In this document: positions 15,917 to 25,200 of the stretch, piece by piece
Numbering within the stretch: the first letter of the stretch is position 1
Layout: each line of letters starts with the position of its first letter
Source of the DNA: Rhodospirillales bacterium
GTDB lineage: Bacteria; Pseudomonadota; Alphaproteobacteria; BOG-932; Roseiterribacteraceae
Length of the DNA stretch: 64,000 nucleotides
Direction of reading: 5' to 3'
Assembly (NCBI GenBank): GCA_003165335.1
Contig: PLTD01000060.1
Location: forward strand, 1-64,000
Notes under the pieces: model-generated
Told to the model about the DNA's origin: nothing
The model's input: only the letters and a program-made list of their open reading frames with translations
The model's database searches: none
Translations under genes and position numbers: made by a program

Positions 15917-17025
15917 TCGGCCGCGCGGAACTCCCTTTTGCGCGCCAGACTTTGTTCTGGATGGTCGTTGCAGCCGCTTTTATTCTACTCATATGGTTGC
16001 TGCGAGGGATGCTGCTGCCGTTTGTTTTAGGCATGGCGCTTGCCTATGTTTCGGCCCCCGCGGCCGACCGTCTTCAACAGGCTGGGGTGCCGCGCTGGAT
16101 AGCTACTTTGCTGGTCCTCGGGCTAGTCGTCGGTTTGGGCGTATTGGTGCTCGTCCTGGTGGTTCCTCTCATCATCAATCAGATCGCACAATTGGTGCAG
16201 CAGGCACCAGTTTATCTCGATGTTCTGCGCCATCGTATTTTGCCACAGATAACGGAGTTCGTTGCACGCATTGGTGGGCCGCGCGACGCGTTCGATGTCC
16301 AAAAGGCCGCCGGGGCCTATGTCGGCAGCGTTAGCTCGTGGATATTCGGAGTTTTGGGCCATATTTGGTCCAGTGGCTTGGCGATAGCCGATGTATTTTA
16401 TGTTTTGTTGCTGACACCTCTCGTGGCGTTCTATTTCCTGCGAGATTGGGATGGAATGATCGCGAAGCTCGATTCCTGGATTCCGTTGCGCCACCAAGTC
16501 CAGCTTCGTGGGTTGGCACGCGAAATCGATGATATTCTTGCAGGGTTCATACGTGGACAGGCCACGGTGTGCATTATTTTTGCTATCTATTATTCGGTTG
16601 CGCTGAGCGTAACCGGACTTGAGTTCGCTATTATAATTGGCATCGCTGCAGGGGTTCTTACGTTTATCCCCTACCTCGGAGCCAGCCTAGGGCTTCTCGC
16701 CAGCGTGATCGTCGGATTCATCCAATTCGACGATCACACGCGCGTAGCAATCGTCGCCGGCGTCTACATCCTCGGTCATTTGGTCGAAAGCAATTTGGTG
16801 ACCCCTTCATTGGTTGGCGACAGGGTGAAGCTTCATCCTGTCTGGATTATTTTTGCCTTGATGGCCGGTGGTGCTTTGTTTGGATTTACCGGAGTACTTC
16901 TGGCAGTGCCTGTTGCTGCGGTGGTCGGTGTCCTTGTGCGCTTCGGCCTTGGTCAATATCTCGACAGCAATTTCTACGACAATCGAGTGGCGCCACTACC
17001 GCCGGTTGACCCGGGCGACCTCTAA
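15913..17025 (+). CDS. AI-2E family (PerM-like) transporter
   Basis: This polytopic membrane protein of 370 residues belongs to the AI-2E exporter/PerM family. Two N-terminal helices (MVVAAAFILLIWLL; MLLPFVLGMALAYV) carry the family's A-x-x-L-x-P-x-x-x-G-x-x-x-A-Y-x pattern. A soluble central region follows, then the conserved PLVAFYFLRDWD and GVLTFIPYLGASLG, and VVESNLVTPSLVG-type motif (here LVESNLVTPSLVGD) near 300. The track ORF opens too far upstream; the ATG at 15913 overlaps the DUF2066 stop (ATGA). Substrate is unknown. Confidence 0.9.
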   Translation: MIGRAELPFARQTLFWMVVAAAFILLIWLLRGMLLPFVLGMALAYVSAPAADRLQQAGVPRWIATLLVLGLVVGLGVLVLVLVVPLIINQIAQLVQQAPVYLDVLRHRILPQITEFVARIGGPRDAFDVQKAAGAYVGSVSSWIFGVLGHIWSSGLAIADVFYVLLLTPLVAFYFLRDWDGMIAKLDSWIPLRHQVQLRGLAREIDDILAGFIRGQATVCIIFAIYYSVALSVTGLEFAIIIGIAAGVLTFIPYLGASLGLLASVIVGFIQFDDHTRVAIVAGVYILGHLVESNLVTPSLVGDRVKLHPVWIIFALMAGGALFGFTGVLLAVPVAAVVGVLVRFGLGQYLDSNFYDNRVAPLPPVDPGDL

Positions 17026-17030
17026 ATCCG

Positions 17031-17738
17031 ATGTCGTTACCTGAACAGCTGCCGTTCGAGTTTGATCATCGGATTGCAAGGGGGGTTGGTGATTTTCTGG
17101 TGGCCGCCGGCAATAGACGGGCGATCGAATGGATAGATCGGTGGCCCGAATGGCCCTTTACGGCTTTAGTTGTCGTCGGGCCGAAGGGGAGCGGGAAAAC
17201 GCACCTCGCGGCTCTATGGAAGGCTCAATCTTGTGCGGAAGTTGTCGAACTGAGTAGCGGCAACATCGAGCGGGCCGCGGCGATCGCCGGGTCGGGTCGG
17301 CCAGTCCTTATCGATGATTGCGATCTTGCTCTCCAAACGCCTGAAGCGGAGCGCGCGCTTCTTCAACTGTATAACCTTATGCGCGCGGCTCAAGGACAGC
17401 TTTTCCTTACAGCAGCTAGATCTCCCGGCGATTGGCATATCGACATTCCTGATCTGAAATCGCGATTGAAGAGTGCGATGATAGTCACGATCGATCCACC
17501 GGACGATGGGATGCTGGCTTCAGTTGCAGTTAAACTCTTCTCGGACCGCCAGGTGGTAGTAGGCGAAGACGTCATCGCTTATTTGGTTAATCGAGGCGAG
17601 CGCAGTTTTGAGGGTCTGGCGCGTGCCGTCGATGCGCTCGATCGAGCGGCGCTCGCCGCCAAGCGCCCGATAACATCCGTTCTGGCGCGAGAGATTCTTG
17701 CGGGAACGGAACAGTATGACGAGACGAACGAAGTCTAG
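17031..17738 (+). CDS. hdaA: HdaA: regulatory inactivator of DnaA (RIDA)
   Basis: HdaA works with the DNA-loaded beta clamp to promote DnaA-ATP hydrolysis after initiation. The clamp-binding motif E-Q-L-P-F-E-F-D-H-R lies at residues 5-14. A DnaA-type AAA+ domain follows with Walker A GPKGSGKTHL near 48, Walker B VLIDDCD near 90 and the arginine region DLKSRLKS near 140. At 235 residues, without a DNA-binding domain IV, it fits HdaA rather than DnaA. It follows the transporter by only 5 bp, an arrangement conserved in alphaproteobacteria. Confidence 0.93.
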   Translation: MSLPEQLPFEFDHRIARGVGDFLVAAGNRRAIEWIDRWPEWPFTALVVVGPKGSGKTHLAALWKAQSCAEVVELSSGNIERAAAIAGSGRPVLIDDCDLALQTPEAERALLQLYNLMRAAQGQLFLTAARSPGDWHIDIPDLKSRLKSAMIVTIDPPDDGMLASVAVKLFSDRQVVVGEDVIAYLVNRGERSFEGLARAVDALDRAALAAKRPITSVLAREILAGTEQYDETNEV

Positions 17739-17743
17739 TCTAT

Positions 17744-18244
17744 TCAGTGAGGCGTCAGAAACCGCCTCAAACTTGCTTGATCCGAAGACAGTCGATCCCA
17801 CGACCCGGCTTTAACGTCAAAGATCGCCAGTGCGCAGGTTGGAAATTTTTCACGCACCGCTGAAGCACCAGCACTGGAAGAATGTCCTGACAGCCATAAT
17901 GCGACTTCCTGCATGCAGGGATTGTGACCGATGACCAAAACATTCTCTATATTCTGCGGACACTCGCGCAGGCGCGCTATCAGTTTAGCGGCGCTGCATA
18001 GATAAAGTTCTCGTTCGATTGTCGGTTCTAGCGATTGTGCTAGCTCTGCGGCAGCTATTTCCCAGGTTTCTCGAGTGCGACACGCTGCAGACACAAGGGC
18101 CAAGTCAATGATCGTATGGGATAAAATTTTGCCTGCCCAGGCCGCATCTCGTCGTCCTCGCTCGGTCAGCGGGCGATCAAAATCCTGTTGGCCGAGAAGC
18201 GGTTGAGCTGCCTTTGCATGGCGAAGAAGAGACAAGACCGGCAT
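17744..18244 (-). CDS. sixA: SixA-type phosphohistidine phosphatase
   Basis: This is a small histidine-phosphatase-superfamily enzyme of 166 residues. The phosphate-binding motif LLRHAKA is near residue 7, the D-R-P-L-T-E-R-G-R-R-D-A segment near 24, and the second catalytic histidine in LVIGHNPCMQ near 107. SixA enzymes dephosphorylate phosphohistidine on HPt or PTS-type proteins; the partner here is unknown. It is convergent with hdaA (5 bp gap) and divergent from ppk. Confidence 0.9.
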   Translation of the reverse strand: MPVLSLLRHAKAAQPLLGQQDFDRPLTERGRRDAAWAGKILSHTIIDLALVSAACRTRETWEIAAAELAQSLEPTIERELYLCSAAKLIARLRECPQNIENVLVIGHNPCMQEVALWLSGHSSSAGASAVREKFPTCALAIFDVKAGSWDRLSSDQASLRRFLTPH

Positions 18245-18388
18245 GTCGAATCTTTCGGTATTCTTTGCGATTTGTGCATTTGATCAGCTTGTCTTTGGTA
18301 GCGCATTCGTCGCGATTTTGCTATGTACGTGGCGCGAGCGATGGCTGACTATTAAAGTCCGTCCGATTTCTGCATTTGCGAGGATGGA

Positions 18389-20563
18389 ATGGAATCGACC
18401 TCACCGGTGAAGGATGTCGAGACCCCTATTGTCGTGCTCGCACGCGATACGGACCGGCTTCTCAATCGGGAATTATCCTGGCTGGCATTCGATCAGCGTG
18501 TTCTTGAAGAAGCTCAAAATCCGCATCATCCGCTGCTTGAACGCGTTCGTTTCCTATCGATCATGTCTTCGAACCTGGACGAGTTCTTCATGGTCAGGGT
18601 TGCTGGGTTGAAGCAGCAGGTCTTGGCGGGCGTTGTCACGCCAAGTGCCGACGGACTGACGCCGATCCAACAGCTTCGCGCGGTCAGGGATCGCGTACAG
18701 GATATGATGGTAGATGCCCGCAACACTTGGCACACGCTACGCCGCGAGTTGCGGGAAAGCGGCATCGCGGTCATCGACGCAGCGGAACTCAGCGAGACTG
18801 AGCATGATTGGTTGGAAGCAAAGTTTCTGGGGGACATATTCCCGATTCTAACGCCACTCGCGATGGGGCCAACTCATTCATTTCCATTCATTGCCAATCG
18901 GGGAATCGCACTAGCAGTCCAAATGTTCGACGACCGCGCTGGGCGAGATCTGGATGCCTTGGTGCCGATACCGTCACAGCTTGAGCGGTTCGTCGCGCTC
19001 CCAGGGGCTGAGACACGCTTTATCCCTTTGGAGCAGGTGATCCTACTGTTTCTGAATTATTTGTTCCCGCCGTTCGCTTTGCGGGCGTCGGGCGTTTTTC
19101 GAATTCTGCGTGACAGCGACCTCGAAGTCGATGACATCGACATAGAGGAAGATGCACATCACCTGATGCAGAATATCGAGAGCGCGCTCAAGCGCCGTCG
19201 TCGCGGCAACGTAATTCGCTTGAATGCCAGCGACGACATGTCGTCCGATCTGCTTGATTTTTTGACCGAGGAGCTCGGTGTGCCCCACGAAGATGTCAGC
19301 ATATCCGAGGGGCTGATAGGCCTGGTCGATATTAAACAGCTTATCATCGACACACGGCCGGACCTCTTGTTCACACCTTATACTGCTCGTTTTCCTGAAC
19401 GCATTAGGGACTTCGGGGGTGACTGCTTCGCGGCTATTCAGGCCAAAGATATCGTCGTCCACCATCCGTACGAGAGTTTTGACGTCGTCGTGCAGTTCCT
19501 GCGTCAAGCAGCGCATGACCCGGATGTCGTGGCAATAAAGCAAACGCTTTACCGAACATCCAACGATTCTCCGATCATTAGGGCGTTGATCGAGGCTGCT
19601 GAAGCCGGCAAATCTGTAACAGCCTCAGTCGAGCTCAAGGCGCGCTTCGATGAGGAGGCAAATCTTCGTTGGGCTCGGGATCTCGAACGGGCCGGCGCGC
19701 AGGTTGTGTTCGGATTTGTCGACTTGAAGATCCACGCCAAGACCTCTTTGGTCGTAAGGCGAGAAGGCGGGACGCTCAGGTCCTACGTGCACTATGGCAC
19801 CGGGAATTATCATCCGGTTACTGCGAAGGTCTATACCGACCTTTCCTTTTTTACCTGCGATCCCGTGCTGACACGGGACGCGCAGCGCATGTTCAATTTT
19901 ATGACCGGCTATGCCCAGCCTGATGCATTAGAAAAAGTCGCAATTTCTCCAATCAACCTGCGACGGACGATCGTCGGGCTGATCGAGGACGAAATTCGTC
20001 ATGCGGAGAAAGGACGACCGGCTCAGATTTGGGCAAAAGTGAACAGCTTGGTGGATCCTGAGATGATTGATCTATTGTATCGCGCGTCTGCATCCGGAGT
20101 TGAGATCGAACTTATCGTGCGCGGCATCTGCTGTCTGCGACCTGGTGTCCCCGGTCTTTCTGAGCGAATAAAGGTTCGCAGCCTCGTGGGCCGTTTCTTG
20201 GAGCATGCTCGCATCTTATGCTTCGGTGCTGGCCATTCTCTCCCGTCAAAGCACATGAAGCTCTATATTTCTTCCGCCGACTGGATGCAGCGAAATCTGG
20301 ACCATCGTATCGAAACGTTGGTACCGCTGGAAAATCCAACAGTACGCCAGCAGGTTTTCGATCAGATTATGGTTGCCAATCTCAAAGACGATACGCAAAG
20401 CTGGCAGATGCTGCCCGACGGGACCTACTCTCGGATCAAATCGGGCCGAAATCCATTTTCAGCCCATAATTATTTCATGACAAATCCGAGCCTTTCCGGG
20501 CGTGGTAGTGCGTTGCAAGAAACCCGTAACCCGCCCCGATTACAGCTTAAGTCCAGTTTGTGA
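18389..20563 (+). CDS. ppk: Polyphosphate kinase 1
   Basis: Ppk1 reversibly polymerises the terminal phosphate of ATP into polyphosphate. The 724-residue protein opens with NRELSWLAFDQRVLEEA and SNLDEFFMVRVAGL, followed by the head domain and the two phospholipase-D-like catalytic domains. The autophosphorylated histidine is in YVHYGTGNYH near 470 and the second catalytic histidine in FLEHARILCFG near 605. The ATG at 18389 has GAGGA just upstream. The stop overlaps the ppx start (GTGA). Confidence 0.97.
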   Translation: MESTSPVKDVETPIVVLARDTDRLLNRELSWLAFDQRVLEEAQNPHHPLLERVRFLSIMSSNLDEFFMVRVAGLKQQVLAGVVTPSADGLTPIQQLRAVRDRVQDMMVDARNTWHTLRRELRESGIAVIDAAELSETEHDWLEAKFLGDIFPILTPLAMGPTHSFPFIANRGIALAVQMFDDRAGRDLDALVPIPSQLERFVALPGAETRFIPLEQVILLFLNYLFPPFALRASGVFRILRDSDLEVDDIDIEEDAHHLMQNIESALKRRRRGNVIRLNASDDMSSDLLDFLTEELGVPHEDVSISEGLIGLVDIKQLIIDTRPDLLFTPYTARFPERIRDFGGDCFAAIQAKDIVVHHPYESFDVVVQFLRQAAHDPDVVAIKQTLYRTSNDSPIIRALIEAAEAGKSVTASVELKARFDEEANLRWARDLERAGAQVVFGFVDLKIHAKTSLVVRREGGTLRSYVHYGTGNYHPVTAKVYTDLSFFTCDPVLTRDAQRMFNFMTGYAQPDALEKVAISPINLRRTIVGLIEDEIRHAEKGRPAQIWAKVNSLVDPEMIDLLYRASASGVEIELIVRGICCLRPGVPGLSERIKVRSLVGRFLEHARILCFGAGHSLPSKHMKLYISSADWMQRNLDHRIETLVPLENPTVRQQVFDQIMVANLKDDTQSWQMLPDGTYSRIKSGRNPFSAHNYFMTNPSLSGRGSALQETRNPPRLQLKSSL

Positions 20564-22113
20564 CGGAGTTTGTAGGGCGCCAGCGCGCTCGCAGGGCGGT
20601 GCGGACGCGAAGCGCCACACCGAGCAGTCAACGCGTTGCAGTGATCGATATTGGATCTAACTCCGTTCGACTTGTCGTATTCGATGGTCTGTCGCGTGCA
20701 CCAATTCCGCTGTTCAACGAGAAAGTCTTTGCCGCACTGGGAAAGACCGTCGGCGAGACCGGGAGGTTGAATCCGTCGGGCGTCGAACAGGCGTTTTCGA
20801 CGTTAACCCGATTCAGTCTGCTGCTTAAGGCGATGAAGGTCGAGGCGTGCCATGTGGTTGCCACTGCCGCGGTGCGCGATGCCGCTGATGGGGCCGGCTT
20901 CCTTCAGGAGGTGAAGGCACGATCCGAACTGGATGTAACGATCATAAGCGGCGAGGAAGAGGGACGACTTTCCGCTGAAGGCGTTCTGTCCGGTATCCCC
21001 GAGGCGGACGGCGCAATGGGAGATATGGGAGGCGGCTCGGTCGAGCTTGTTCAAATCAAGAACGGCGTTGTCGGTGAGCGCACCACCATGCCCTTCGGAC
21101 CGTTTCGGCTGATTGCCATGGGCGGCTCGCGGAGTACGCAAGTGTCGATGGTTGAATCGCGACTGGCAACTCTGCCTTGGCTGCCGGAGGTTCGTGGGGC
21201 GGCGGTGTATGCCGTAGGGGGCATTTGGCGGGCCTTTGCTAAAGTTCATATGGAGCATATTGGTCATCCGCTCCATATCATCCATCATTATGCGATCAAT
21301 GCGGTCGAAGCGATTGAGTTTGCGCAGCTTTTGTCGAGACAGAGCCGAGTGTCGCTCGAGGGGTCGGGCATTTCGCGCCGCCGGGTCGAAGCACTCCCCT
21401 ATGCGGCCATGTTTATGGAGTGTCTTCTGAAGCGCGCCCTTCCAGACAAGCTGGTATTTTCGGCTTACGGCCTACGCGAGGGCATTTTACATGACTTGCT
21501 CCCCTCCGAAACGCGTGCACTCGATCCGCTATTGTCGGCTTGCGACGAACTTGCTGGAAGGATCGGACGCTTCGGCGATGCACAAGCGCTTGTGTCCTGG
21601 ATCAGGCCCCTCGGCCAGCCCTTCGCGACGCAACCTCGTCTATGTACGGCCACCTGCTTGCTGAGTGATATCGGCTGGCTTGAGCATCCTGACTACCGCA
21701 GTGAACAGGCGTACCTCAGAGCGATACGAACTCCTCTTGGGGGGATAGACCACATGGGACGCGCCTTTATCGCGTTGGCGCTGCACCTGCGTTATGGAGG
21801 GAGAGTTGACGACCCGGTGGCGTTTGCCGCTCACGCGCTACTCACCGAGCAGGAAGTCGCGGATTCGGCATTGCTGGGTTTGGCGCTAAGGCTTGCCTAC
21901 ACGCTATGTGGCGGGGCTCTATCGTTGCTTGACGCAGCCTCGCTGACGCGTGACCGAGATCGCGTGATCCTGCGGATCGCACCGGAGTTCGCCGATCTTT
22001 TGGTCGATGTCGTCGAGCGTCGTTTGGAGGCTGTCGCCAAGCTGCTGGGATTGTCTGCCGAAATTATGATTGCTCCACTACCAGCCCCAATAAGAGACGC
22101 AATGACGCGATAG
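20560..22113 (+). CDS. ppx: Exopolyphosphatase (Ppx/GppA family)
   Basis: Ppx removes terminal phosphates from polyphosphate or acts on pppGpp. The 517-residue protein has the ASKHA nucleotide fold: VIDIGSNSVRLVVFD near 27, the VVATAAVRDA segment, ISGEEEGRLSAEGV near 128 and DMGGGSVELV near 155; the C-terminal third is the HD-like helical region. The GTG start overlaps the ppk stop by 4 bp, so kinase and phosphatase are translationally coupled, as in many proteobacteria. Confidence 0.95.
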   Translation: MTEFVGRQRARRAVRTRSATPSSQRVAVIDIGSNSVRLVVFDGLSRAPIPLFNEKVFAALGKTVGETGRLNPSGVEQAFSTLTRFSLLLKAMKVEACHVVATAAVRDAADGAGFLQEVKARSELDVTIISGEEEGRLSAEGVLSGIPEADGAMGDMGGGSVELVQIKNGVVGERTTMPFGPFRLIAMGGSRSTQVSMVESRLATLPWLPEVRGAAVYAVGGIWRAFAKVHMEHIGHPLHIIHHYAINAVEAIEFAQLLSRQSRVSLEGSGISRRRVEALPYAAMFMECLLKRALPDKLVFSAYGLREGILHDLLPSETRALDPLLSACDELAGRIGRFGDAQALVSWIRPLGQPFATQPRLCTATCLLSDIGWLEHPDYRSEQAYLRAIRTPLGGIDHMGRAFIALALHLRYGGRVDDPVAFAAHALLTEQEVADSALLGLALRLAYTLCGGALSLLDAASLTRDRDRVILRIAPEFADLLVDVVERRLEAVAKLLGLSAEIMIAPLPAPIRDAMTR

Positions 22114-22122
22114 GAACGGCCT

Positions 22123-23262
22123 TTAACCGACCGGAATTATCTTCACACGGCCTCGTTCAAGCCCGAGCATCAACTTTCCGTCGCGCAGAGCCTCGGCATC
22201 GGAACCAAAAAGCTCGTAACGCCAGCCCGATAAACCACCGTGCCCCGCTGCGATGCGCTCCAATTGATCGGTGGTGGCGAGCAAGCGTGCAGCGACTCCA
22301 TTCTTTTCCGCCTTGTGCTTGAGGAGAACCTTGAGCAATTCGACTGTCGAGCCGAGATTTCCAGGGGTTTCCGCAATTGTTTCCGGTTTCGGCAACGTAT
22401 CTGGCGACATTGCCATGACGCGCTCGATTGCTTCGATAACCGCAACGCCCCATTTGCCTTCGGCAAACCCACCAGGCAGGCCGCGTGTTCGGGCCAGCTG
22501 CGCCGTCGTTGTCGGCAGATGCGAGGCCAGTTCAATCAATGCTTCGTCGCGCAGTATGCGCCCCCGCGGCATGTCTCGCTTTTGTGCCTCGATCTCGCGC
22601 CAGGCTGCGAGCGCCTTTAAGGCGGCGAGAGTCCGCGGTTTGGGGTTGCGAAGCTTTAGTCGCCGCCAGGATTCAGCCGGGTCCAGGCGATAGATGGCGG
22701 GATCGCTAAGCACCGCCATATCCGCTTCCAGCCATGTCTCGCGGCCTGTTTTCTCGAGTTGGTCGCGAAGTTTTTCATAGACCGTTCTCAGATGGATGAC
22801 ATCGTCGAGGGCGTATGCCAATTGTCGTTCGGTTAAGGGGCGATAAGACCAGTCAGTGAATCGGCTCGATTTGTCGACTGCTGCTTTGGCCAGTTTGGCT
22901 ACGAGCGACTCGTAGCTGGCGCTTTCGCCGAAACCGCAAACCATCGCAGCGACCTGGCTGTCGAAAATCGGGCTAGGGACCTTGCCGGTAGCATGAAAAA
23001 ATATCTCCAAGTCCTGTCTGCCCGCATGGAAGACTTTCAGAACGTCTGGGGATTGCATGAGATCGTAAAGCGGCGCCAGGTCGATCCCTGGTGCCAGCGG
23101 GTCAATCGCCGCGACGGAGGTCGGACCGGCTAGCTGGACCAGGCAGAGCTTGGGCCAATAAGTCTGGTCGCGTAGAAACTCGGTATCGACGGCTACGAAG
23201 TCGGCAGAGGCCTGTTCCTTGCAAAACTGGGCCAATGTTTCGGTATCAGTGATTAGATTCAT
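22123..23262 (-). CDS. rnd: Ribonuclease D
   Basis: RNase D is a DEDDy 3'-5' exonuclease that trims tRNA and other structured RNA ends. The exonuclease motifs are FVAVDTEFLRDQTYWP near residue 23, FHAGRQDLEIF near 80 and YALDDVIHL near 185. The HRDC domain follows (about 205-290: KALAAWREIEAQKRDMPRGRIL). The track ORF runs on to 23784 through aspS; the ATG at 23262 gives 379 residues. It is convergent with ppx (9 bp gap) and divergent from aspS. Confidence 0.95.
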   Translation of the reverse strand: MNLITDTETLAQFCKEQASADFVAVDTEFLRDQTYWPKLCLVQLAGPTSVAAIDPLAPGIDLAPLYDLMQSPDVLKVFHAGRQDLEIFFHATGKVPSPIFDSQVAAMVCGFGESASYESLVAKLAKAAVDKSSRFTDWSYRPLTERQLAYALDDVIHLRTVYEKLRDQLEKTGRETWLEADMAVLSDPAIYRLDPAESWRRLKLRNPKPRTLAALKALAAWREIEAQKRDMPRGRILRDEALIELASHLPTTTAQLARTRGLPGGFAEGKWGVAVIEAIERVMAMSPDTLPKPETIAETPGNLGSTVELLKVLLKHKAEKNGVAARLLATTDQLERIAAGHGGLSGWRYELFGSDAEALRDGKLMLGLERGRVKIIPVG

Positions 23263-23367
23263 TCTGGCAGTTATACCGTTCGTTTGCGGTATGAATAGGG
23301 GCGGTTCTTGACATCCTAGCCTAAACTGACCTTCTTCCCGCCGAATCCCTTCTTGAGGCTCTCTACT

Positions 23368-25191
23368 ATGCATCCCTACCGCACTCATTCCTGCGGCGCA
23401 CTGCGCGTCACCGATGTAGGCGCCACGACCCGCATTTCCGGATGGGTGCATCGCAAACGTGACCACGGCAATTTGCTCTTCGTCGATCTGCGTGATCATT
23501 TCGGCGTTACCCAGTGTGTGGTCGATAGTGATAACCCCCATTTCGTTGCACTCGAAGGATTGCGGGTCGAATCCGTTGTTACCATCACGGGTCATGTCGT
23601 GGCGCGCAGTGCAGAGACGGTGAACCCGAAACTCGCGACCGGGGATGTCGAGGTGCGTGTCGAAGCTCTGACCGTACAGTCGCGGGCTGATTTGTTGCCT
23701 TTGCAGGTCAACAGCGAGACCGATGCCGCGGAGGAAATCCGACTTCGCTATCGGTTCCTGGATTTGCGACGCGACAAGATTCATCGCAATATTCTGCTGC
23801 GCTCAGCGGTCATATCCAGCCTGCGCCGCCGAATGCTGGACCAGGGCTTCACCGAGTTTCAGACCCCGATCCTGACCGCCTCCAGCCCAGAGGGCGCGCG
23901 CGACTTTCTGGTGCCCAGTCGACTACACCCCGGCACCTTTTACGCACTGCCCCAGGCGCCGCAGCAGTTCAAGCAGTTGCTTATGGTGGCAGGCTTCGAC
24001 CGCTATTTCCAAATCGCACCTTGTTTCCGAGACGAAGATAGTCGTGCCGACCGAAGCCCAGGGGAGTTCTACCAGCTCGATTTCGAGATGTCTTTTGTCA
24101 CTCAGGAAGATGTTTTCGCGGCGATTGAACCCGTGCTGCATGGCGTGTTTGAGGAGTTCGCCGGATGGACTGGCGACGGACGGACTGTCTCGGCCTTACC
24201 TTTTCCGCGCATCCCGTTCGAAGAGTCTATGCTGCGATATGGCAGCGATAAGCCGGATCTGCGTAACCCGTTGGTGATCACCGACGTTACGCGCGTGTTT
24301 GCACGCGATGACGTCGAATTCCGGGCCTTCAAGGGCACAATCGAAAAAGGCGGCGTTGTGCGCGCGCTCCGCGTTCCCGGCGTAGGCGCAAAGCCACGCA
24401 GTTTCTTCGATAAGCTGAACGATTGGGCGCGCGAGCAGGGCGCTCCGGGGCTTGGTTATATTATCATCGAGGGCGATGCGGGTAAGGGGCCGATTGCAAA
24501 GTTCGTTCCCCCGGAAGCTTTGGCCGCTCTGATTGAAGAGACCGGCCTGGTATCAGGTGACGCGGTATTCTTTGTCTGCGATCAAAAAGGTCCGGCGGCC
24601 AAGTTGGCAGGGCTTGCCCGTACGCGAATCGCGGATGAACTTGGCCTGATCGACAAAAGTCGGTTCGAGTTCTGTTGGATCGTGGATTTCCCCATGTATG
24701 AGTTGAATGAGGAAACCGGGCAGGTCGATTTCAGCCATAACCCCTTCTCAATGCCGCAGGGTGGGCTTGAGGCCCTAGAAACTCAGGATCCCCTGACCAT
24801 CAAGGCTTTTCAGTACGATATCGTCTGTAACGGTGTGGAGCTTTCTTCCGGCGCGATCCGAAATCATTTGCCCGAGATCATGGTCAAGGCCTTCGCCATC
24901 GCCGGCTATAGTGAGGAAGTGCTCGAAGCGCGCTTCGGAGGCATGATGTCGGCCTTCCGTCTGGGGGCTCCGCCCCACGGTGGCTCAGCTCCTGGGGTTG
25001 ATCGCATCGTCATGCTGCTGGCCGACGAACCGAATATTCGCGAGGTCATCGCCTTCCCGCTGAACCAGAAGGCTGAAGATTTGCTTATGGGTGCGCCTGC
25101 ACCAGTGGATCCGGCGCGTCTGAGGGATATCCATGTAAAGCTCGATCTGCCCAAGGCGAAACTCGCATCCGCCGCCAAGCCAGTGGAATAG
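23368..25191 (+). CDS. aspS: Aspartyl-tRNA synthetase
   Basis: AspS charges tRNA-Asp. The 607-residue protein has the bacterial architecture: an OB-fold anticodon-binding domain ([20 protein letters not shown] near 27), class II catalytic domain with motif 2 [19 protein letters not shown] near 220, an inserted GAD domain (about 290-410), and motif 3 [27 protein letters not shown] near 535. The ATG at 23368, with GAGG 9 bases upstream, starts the conserved [10 protein letters not shown]; the TTG at 23353 is not needed. Alphaproteobacterial AspRS is often non-discriminating, which the sequence alone cannot settle. Confidence 0.97.
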   Translation: MHPYRTHSCGALRVTDVGATTRISGWVHRKRDHGNLLFVDLRDHFGVTQCVVDSDNPHFVALEGLRVESVVTITGHVVARSAETVNPKLATGDVEVRVEALTVQSRADLLPLQVNSETDAAEEIRLRYRFLDLRRDKIHRNILLRSAVISSLRRRMLDQGFTEFQTPILTASSPEGARDFLVPSRLHPGTFYALPQAPQQFKQLLMVAGFDRYFQIAPCFRDEDSRADRSPGEFYQLDFEMSFVTQEDVFAAIEPVLHGVFEEFAGWTGDGRTVSALPFPRIPFEESMLRYGSDKPDLRNPLVITDVTRVFARDDVEFRAFKGTIEKGGVVRALRVPGVGAKPRSFFDKLNDWAREQGAPGLGYIIIEGDAGKGPIAKFVPPEALAALIEETGLVSGDAVFFVCDQKGPAAKLAGLARTRIADELGLIDKSRFEFCWIVDFPMYELNEETGQVDFSHNPFSMPQGGLEALETQDPLTIKAFQYDIVCNGVELSSGAIRNHLPEIMVKAFAIAGYSEEVLEARFGGMMSAFRLGAPPHGGSAPGVDRIVMLLADEPNIREVIAFPLNQKAEDLLMGAPAPVDPARLRDIHVKLDLPKAKLASAAKPVE

Positions 25192-25200
25192 CGGTAACTG

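Noticed and set aside
18243-18410. 55-codon + strand ORF between sixA and ppk with a hydrophobic N-terminal half
   Set aside because: No ribosome site, overlaps the ppk start and occupies the promoter gap; likely chance.
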